A stretch of 32,895 bases of DNA, from contig JAPHEF010000022.1 in assembly GCA_029259535.1 (NCBI GenBank), positions 1 through 32,895 on the forward strand, read 5' to 3'. This document shows positions 29,612-32,895 of the stretch, in pieces. This DNA comes from Alkanophaga liquidiphilum. Its GTDB lineage: Archaea; Halobacteriota; Syntropharchaeia; Alkanophagales; B39-G2. Within the stretch, counting starts at the first letter, position 1. The number at the start of each line of letters is the position of its first letter. Under the pieces are notes generated by a model. That model ran no database searches. It saw only the letters and a program-made list of their open reading frames with translations, and had not been told where the DNA came from. The translations under genes and the position numbers were made by a program.

Positions 29612-30775
29612 ATGATAAGAGGATTAGAGCCATTTCTAAAGGCTGTAGAGAACCCATACAAGACCGTTTCTGAGTGGAAAGAGCGAACTGGAAAGAAGGT
29701 TATAGGCTGCTACCCGATGTGGCTACCTAAAGAGCTCGTGCACGCCGCTGGGTTGCTGCCTGTGGTTGTATGGCGTAGCGACGAGCCTGTGACAATAGGG
29801 CATGCATATGTGCATACGTTCAATTGCGGACTGACACGCAGCTTTGTGGATGATGCTGTCCGTGGCAAGCTGGACTTCATTGACGGCTTTATTATTTATA
29901 GAACGTGCCTGCAAGCGCAAGAGCTGCCGTTCATCTTGGAGCAGCATGTGCGTCCGGCATACCTTGAATATTTGTATTTGCCAGCGATTTTTCCAGGGGC
30001 TGCGACAAAGGATTTCCTGATAGAAGAGCTGGAACGCTTCAAAGTGAGCCTCGAGGAGTTTACAGGCAAAGAGATTACAGATGAAGAGCTGCGACGGAGC
30101 ATAGAGCTTTACAACGAAAATAGGCGTATGCTGCGGCGCTTCTACGAGTTCAGGCGGAAGAATCTGGGCGTTTTGCGAGCTCGTGAGGTAATGGCAGTCG
30201 TGTGGTCGAGCATGCTCGTGCCGAAGGAGGAGCACAACACTTGGCTTCGAGAGCTTCTTTTAGAGCTTGAAGAGCGGCAGGAGGAGCTTTTGAAAGAGCC
30301 ACGTGTTAAGGGCGACTTGAAAGTAGTGCTCACCGGCGCTTTGTGCCAGACGCCGCAGTTCGAGATTTTAGACATGATTGAAGATTTGGGGATGGTGGTT
30401 GTGGACGATGACCTTTATGTAGGCTCCAAATACTTTGCGAACGATGTCGAGCTTGACGGCAACAAGCGTCCGCTGGAGGCACTTGCCGAGCATTATCTAA
30501 AAAGGGAGCCGACGTGCCCGACGAAAGGCGACTGGGAAATGGATTGGACGGATGAAATTGCGGGGATGGTAAAGAGAGGCGGTGCCGATGGCGTAATCTC
30601 GTTGCTCATAAAGTTCTGCCCGCCACATCTCTGCTACTACCCTGATATTAAGAGGGGGCTGATGGAGGCGGGCGTTCCTGAGGTGATGATAGAGGTGGAG
30701 CACGAGATTGTCTCTCTGGAGGGCGTGCGGACGAGACTTCAATCGTTCGCAGAGTCTTTGAGGAGGGGTGCTTGA
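29612..30775 (+). CDS. BcrC/HgdB-type subunit of the benzoyl-CoA reductase/2-hydroxyacyl-CoA dehydratase family
   Basis: 387 residues. Family marks: KKVIGCYPMWLPKELVHAAGLLPV near 28-51, HTFNCGLTRSFVDDAV near 69-84 and LLIKFCPPHLCYYPDIKRGLMEAGVPEVMIEVEH near 332-365. The cysteines in GCYP, FNCG and KFCPPH are those that bind a [4Fe-4S] or double-cubane cluster in these proteins. Such subunits take single low-potential electrons from an ATP-driven activase to reduce aromatic or 2-hydroxyacyl-CoA thioesters. Followed by a BcrB-type gene and a BadF-type activase. The true substrate cannot be read. Confidence 0.88.
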   Translation: MIRGLEPFLKAVENPYKTVSEWKERTGKKVIGCYPMWLPKELVHAAGLLPVVVWRSDEPVTIGHAYVHTFNCGLTRSFVDDAVRGKLDFIDGFIIYRTCLQAQELPFILEQHVRPAYLEYLYLPAIFPGAATKDFLIEELERFKVSLEEFTGKEITDEELRRSIELYNENRRMLRRFYEFRRKNLGVLRAREVMAVVWSSMLVPKEEHNTWLRELLLELEERQEELLKEPRVKGDLKVVLTGALCQTPQFEILDMIEDLGMVVVDDDLYVGSKYFANDVELDGNKRPLEALAEHYLKREPTCPTKGDWEMDWTDEIAGMVKRGGADGVISLLIKFCPPHLCYYPDIKRGLMEAGVPEVMIEVEHEIVSLEGVRTRLQSFAESLRRGA

Positions 30776-32043
30776 TGGTAGAAAAGAAAGAATACAAATT
30801 GAACAGGCTCGAAACGACGAAGCTTATAGGCCCAATGGTGGACAAGCACTGGGCTGAGCTTAGAGAGGCGAAAGAGCACGGCGAAAAGGTAGCGTGGTGC
30901 TCCGGGCCGCTGTTTATCTTCCCGTATGCGATGGGGATGAAGTGTCACTTCATGGCGGGCTACGCTGCTTATTGCGCCGGGCGTAAGGCTGGTGACCAAG
31001 TTTTAGAGGCGGCGGAGGCTGACGGCGAGCTCATGGACACGTGCTCATATCATCGTTTGCATACCGGAATGGCGGCGGCAATTCTTAGAGGGCGACCTGT
31101 GAGGAAAGAAGTCATTTTGCCAATTCCAGATTTGCTGATAACTGGACGGCTCTGCACCGAGATGGCGCACTACGCAGAAGCGTTGTATCGTCGTCTTAAA
31201 ATTCCTGTGGTGGCGGTGGACATCCCGCCGCCACGGCGCAAGGAGGACTTGCCAAGGCTTGAGCGTTTCGTGGTTCGTCAAATAAAAGAGAGCCTGATAC
31301 CGGCACTTGAGAAGGTCTGTGGGAAGGAGTTCGACGAGGAGGAGATGCGGCGGATTCTCAGGGTGCTAAAGAAAGCGACGACGCTGCGCAACCAGTGCTG
31401 GGAGTTTTTCAAGCTGAAACCGACGCCTTGGACGCTCTGGGACTATGGCGTGAGTATCGCTCCGGTTTTTTATATGATGGGGAAGCCTGAGACCGTGCCT
31501 TACTACGAGAAGCTGCTGGCGGAGCTTAAAGAGCGGGCGGCGAAGAAGATTCCAGCTATACTGCCAGACGGTGAGAAATACAGGTTGTATTGGGATGCGT
31601 GGCTGCCTTGGGCGTTTCTTGGGATGTTCATTCGGAAGTTCGTGTCCTACGGGGCGGTTCCGATTTGCGGGCGTTACCCGTGGGAGTTCTTCCCGCATCC
31701 TGAGTATATAGACCCAGACGCCGACGATATCGTGAAGAACTGGGTCGAGCTTTATTACACGAAAGGGCATCAAGCCATGGTTATGATGACAGAGGGCGCC
31801 CTTGAGCAGATAATGGAACTTGTGGAAGAGTATTCGATAGATGGGTTGGTGATGTTTGCGTCGAAGACGTGCCGTGCGTGGGTCGGGCAGAGGGAGATAG
31901 TAAACGAGATAGAGCGGCGGCTCGGCGTTCCCGGCGTAATTATCGAGGCAGATATGGTGGATTCGAGGATGGTCTCCGAGGCGCAGATAGAAACAAGGCT
32001 GCAAGCACTTTTTGAAACTATTGACGCACGGCGGCGTAGGTGA
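30775..32043 (+). CDS. BcrB-type subunit of the benzoyl-CoA reductase/2-hydroxyacyl-CoA dehydratase family
   Basis: 422 residues from ATG 30775, overlapping the previous stop (TGATG). KVAWCSGPLFIFPYAMGM near 38-55, MDTCSYHRLHTGMA near 86-99, PDLLITGRLCTEMAHYAEAL near 118-137 and FASKTCRAWVGQREIVNEIERRLGVPGVIIEADMVDSRMVSEAQIETRLQALFE near the C-terminus match BcrB/BadE-like and HgdA-like members. Three Cys positions (about 42, 89, 127) plus the TCR cysteine can hold a cluster. It would pair with the BcrC-type protein. A role in aromatic ring or acyl-CoA reduction is the default; a role as a double-cubane electron donor is the alternative. Confidence 0.88.
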   Translation: MVEKKEYKLNRLETTKLIGPMVDKHWAELREAKEHGEKVAWCSGPLFIFPYAMGMKCHFMAGYAAYCAGRKAGDQVLEAAEADGELMDTCSYHRLHTGMAAAILRGRPVRKEVILPIPDLLITGRLCTEMAHYAEALYRRLKIPVVAVDIPPPRRKEDLPRLERFVVRQIKESLIPALEKVCGKEFDEEEMRRILRVLKKATTLRNQCWEFFKLKPTPWTLWDYGVSIAPVFYMMGKPETVPYYEKLLAELKERAAKKIPAILPDGEKYRLYWDAWLPWAFLGMFIRKFVSYGAVPICGRYPWEFFPHPEYIDPDADDIVKNWVELYYTKGHQAMVMMTEGALEQIMELVEEYSIDGLVMFASKTCRAWVGQREIVNEIERRLGVPGVIIEADMVDSRMVSEAQIETRLQALFETIDARRRR

Positions 32044-32861
32044 AGAGTGGAAAGAAAAAACCATCGGGAAGAGCCATGGGGGCGGCAGTAGCGGGCGTTG
32101 ACATTGGCTCCATATTCACGAAGGTTGTCATCATAGATGCAGAGAGCTACGATATCATATCGTTCAGTATCATGCGTAGCGGAGCATCGCACGAAAACGC
32201 ATCGAGAAGCGCCACTAAAGATGCCTTACGGGCGGCAGGCATGAGTCTTGAGGATCTGGCATACGTGGTATCAACGGGTTACGGGCGTTCGAGGGTTCCA
32301 TTCGCCGACCGCCAGATTACGGAAATCACGTGCCATGCGAGAGCCGCAAAGTTCCTGTTCCCTGACGCTCACACCATCATCGACATCGGCGGACAGGACA
32401 GCAAGGTCATCCGCATCGACGCCGCCGGCAGAGTCACGAACTTCGTGATGAATGACCGATGTGCTGCGGGCACCGGGCGCTTTCTTGAGGTGATGGCGGA
32501 GGCGCTCGAAGTCGATTTGGGTAAAATGACAGAACTCTCGCTCCGAGCTACTAAAAACATAGAGGTCAGCAGCGTTTGTGCGGTGTTCGCCGAATCCGAG
32601 GTAATCTCGTTAATAGCAAGCGGGCACGAAAAGGCGGACATCGCCGCAGCCATTTTTAGGGCAATTGCCCGCCGCATCACCGGCATGGTCGGACAGCTTG
32701 GGGTCCAAGAGCGAGTTGTGATGACTGGGGGCGTTGCAAAGAACGAAGGTGTCGTCCGTGCGCTTGAAGAGCGGCTGAACGTGAAAATCACGGTGCCTGA
32801 GGAGCCGCAGATCGCCGGTGCCCTTGGCGCTGCGCTCCTCGCTGCCGAAAGCCTCAAATGA
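32040..32861 (+). CDS. BadF/BcrA/HgdC-type ATP-dependent activase
   Basis: 273 residues of the ASKHA fold. Phosphate loops GVDIGSIFTK near 19-28 and IDIGGQDSK near 113-121; MNDRCAAGTGRFLE and SSVCAVFAESEVISL provide the two cysteines which, from each half of a dimer, bind one [4Fe-4S] cluster. GGVAKNEGVV is the adenosine motif. ATP hydrolysis drives electrons to very low potential in the partner HgdB/BcrBC proteins. One gene only, so a homodimer as in HgdC, not BcrAD. GTG at 32040 overlaps the previous stop; ATG 32076 is an alternative. T-rich sequence follows to the window edge, a probable terminator. Confidence 0.93.
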   Translation: MKSGKKKPSGRAMGAAVAGVDIGSIFTKVVIIDAESYDIISFSIMRSGASHENASRSATKDALRAAGMSLEDLAYVVSTGYGRSRVPFADRQITEITCHARAAKFLFPDAHTIIDIGGQDSKVIRIDAAGRVTNFVMNDRCAAGTGRFLEVMAEALEVDLGKMTELSLRATKNIEVSSVCAVFAESEVISLIASGHEKADIAAAIFRAIARRITGMVGQLGVQERVVMTGGVAKNEGVVRALEERLNVKITVPEEPQIAGALGAALLAAESLK

Positions 32862-32895
32862 GCGACTTTTTACTGCTCCCTTTTGCCCTCGTTTT

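Noticed and set aside
1..32895. CRISPR arrays, tRNA or rRNA genes, insertion sequences
   Set aside because: No regularly spaced direct repeats, no cloverleaf with a TTC-type arm, no rRNA motif and no transposase was seen.

Overview
This window is a stretch of archaeal chromosome, probably from a metagenome assembly (there is a 379-base run of N inside one gene). The signs are short-leader genes behind TATA-like boxes, a methyl-coenzyme M reductase (MCR) homologue with its YcaO partner, a MetV/MetF pair, HdrB/HdrC/HdrD-type proteins and a group 4 membrane [NiFe] hydrogenase. MetF in place of the methanogen enzyme Mer, together with ETF and acyl-CoA enzymes, recalls the ANME-1/Syntrophoarchaeum/Alkanophagales side of the Euryarchaeota. 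That placement is inference; no rRNA or ribosomal gene is present to fix it.

Layout. 1-2140 (minus): AT-rich end of a probable defence-type helicase, entering from the left edge, with a small overlapping gene upstream. 2174-2671: flavodoxin. 2805-5761 (minus): HdrD-like Fe-S protein, EtfB, EtfA. 5785-7286 (plus, divergent): HdrC and HdrB, then a polyprenol-kinase-like membrane protein to 7836. 7851-10503 (minus): four-gene ECF nickel/cobalt transporter. 10637-11308 (minus): DUF1614-like membrane protein, then a 380-base spacer holding what looks like a small frameshifted gene. 11689-13317: MetV-MetF. 13412-21510: eight-gene group 4 hydrogenase ending in a polyferredoxin fused to an MvhD domain. 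21566-26786 (minus): candidate McrG - divergent McrB - YcaO - (separate promoter) - highly divergent McrA - CutA. 26939-32861 (plus): ADP-forming acyl-CoA synthetase alpha subunit, degenerate receiver protein, SDR dehydrogenase (with the N gap), and a BcrC-like, BcrB-like and BadF-like set of the benzoyl-CoA reductase/2-hydroxyacyl-CoA dehydratase family.

How it fits together (inference). The MCR-like enzyme would handle a substrate much bulkier than methane: the two substrate-facing tyrosines are replaced by Ala and Gly, while the F430 axial Gln and the thioglycine Gly are kept. Acyl-CoA synthetase, SDR and the BCR-like set could process the resulting acid or CoA ester, with electrons leaving through ETF and HdrD-like proteins. 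The MvhD-tailed membrane hydrogenase could join the soluble Hdr/ferredoxin pool to ion-pumping H2 chemistry. The transporter would supply nickel for F430 and the [NiFe] centre. Alternatively the BcrB/BcrC/BadF-like proteins could be the ATP-driven system that activates the nickel enzyme.
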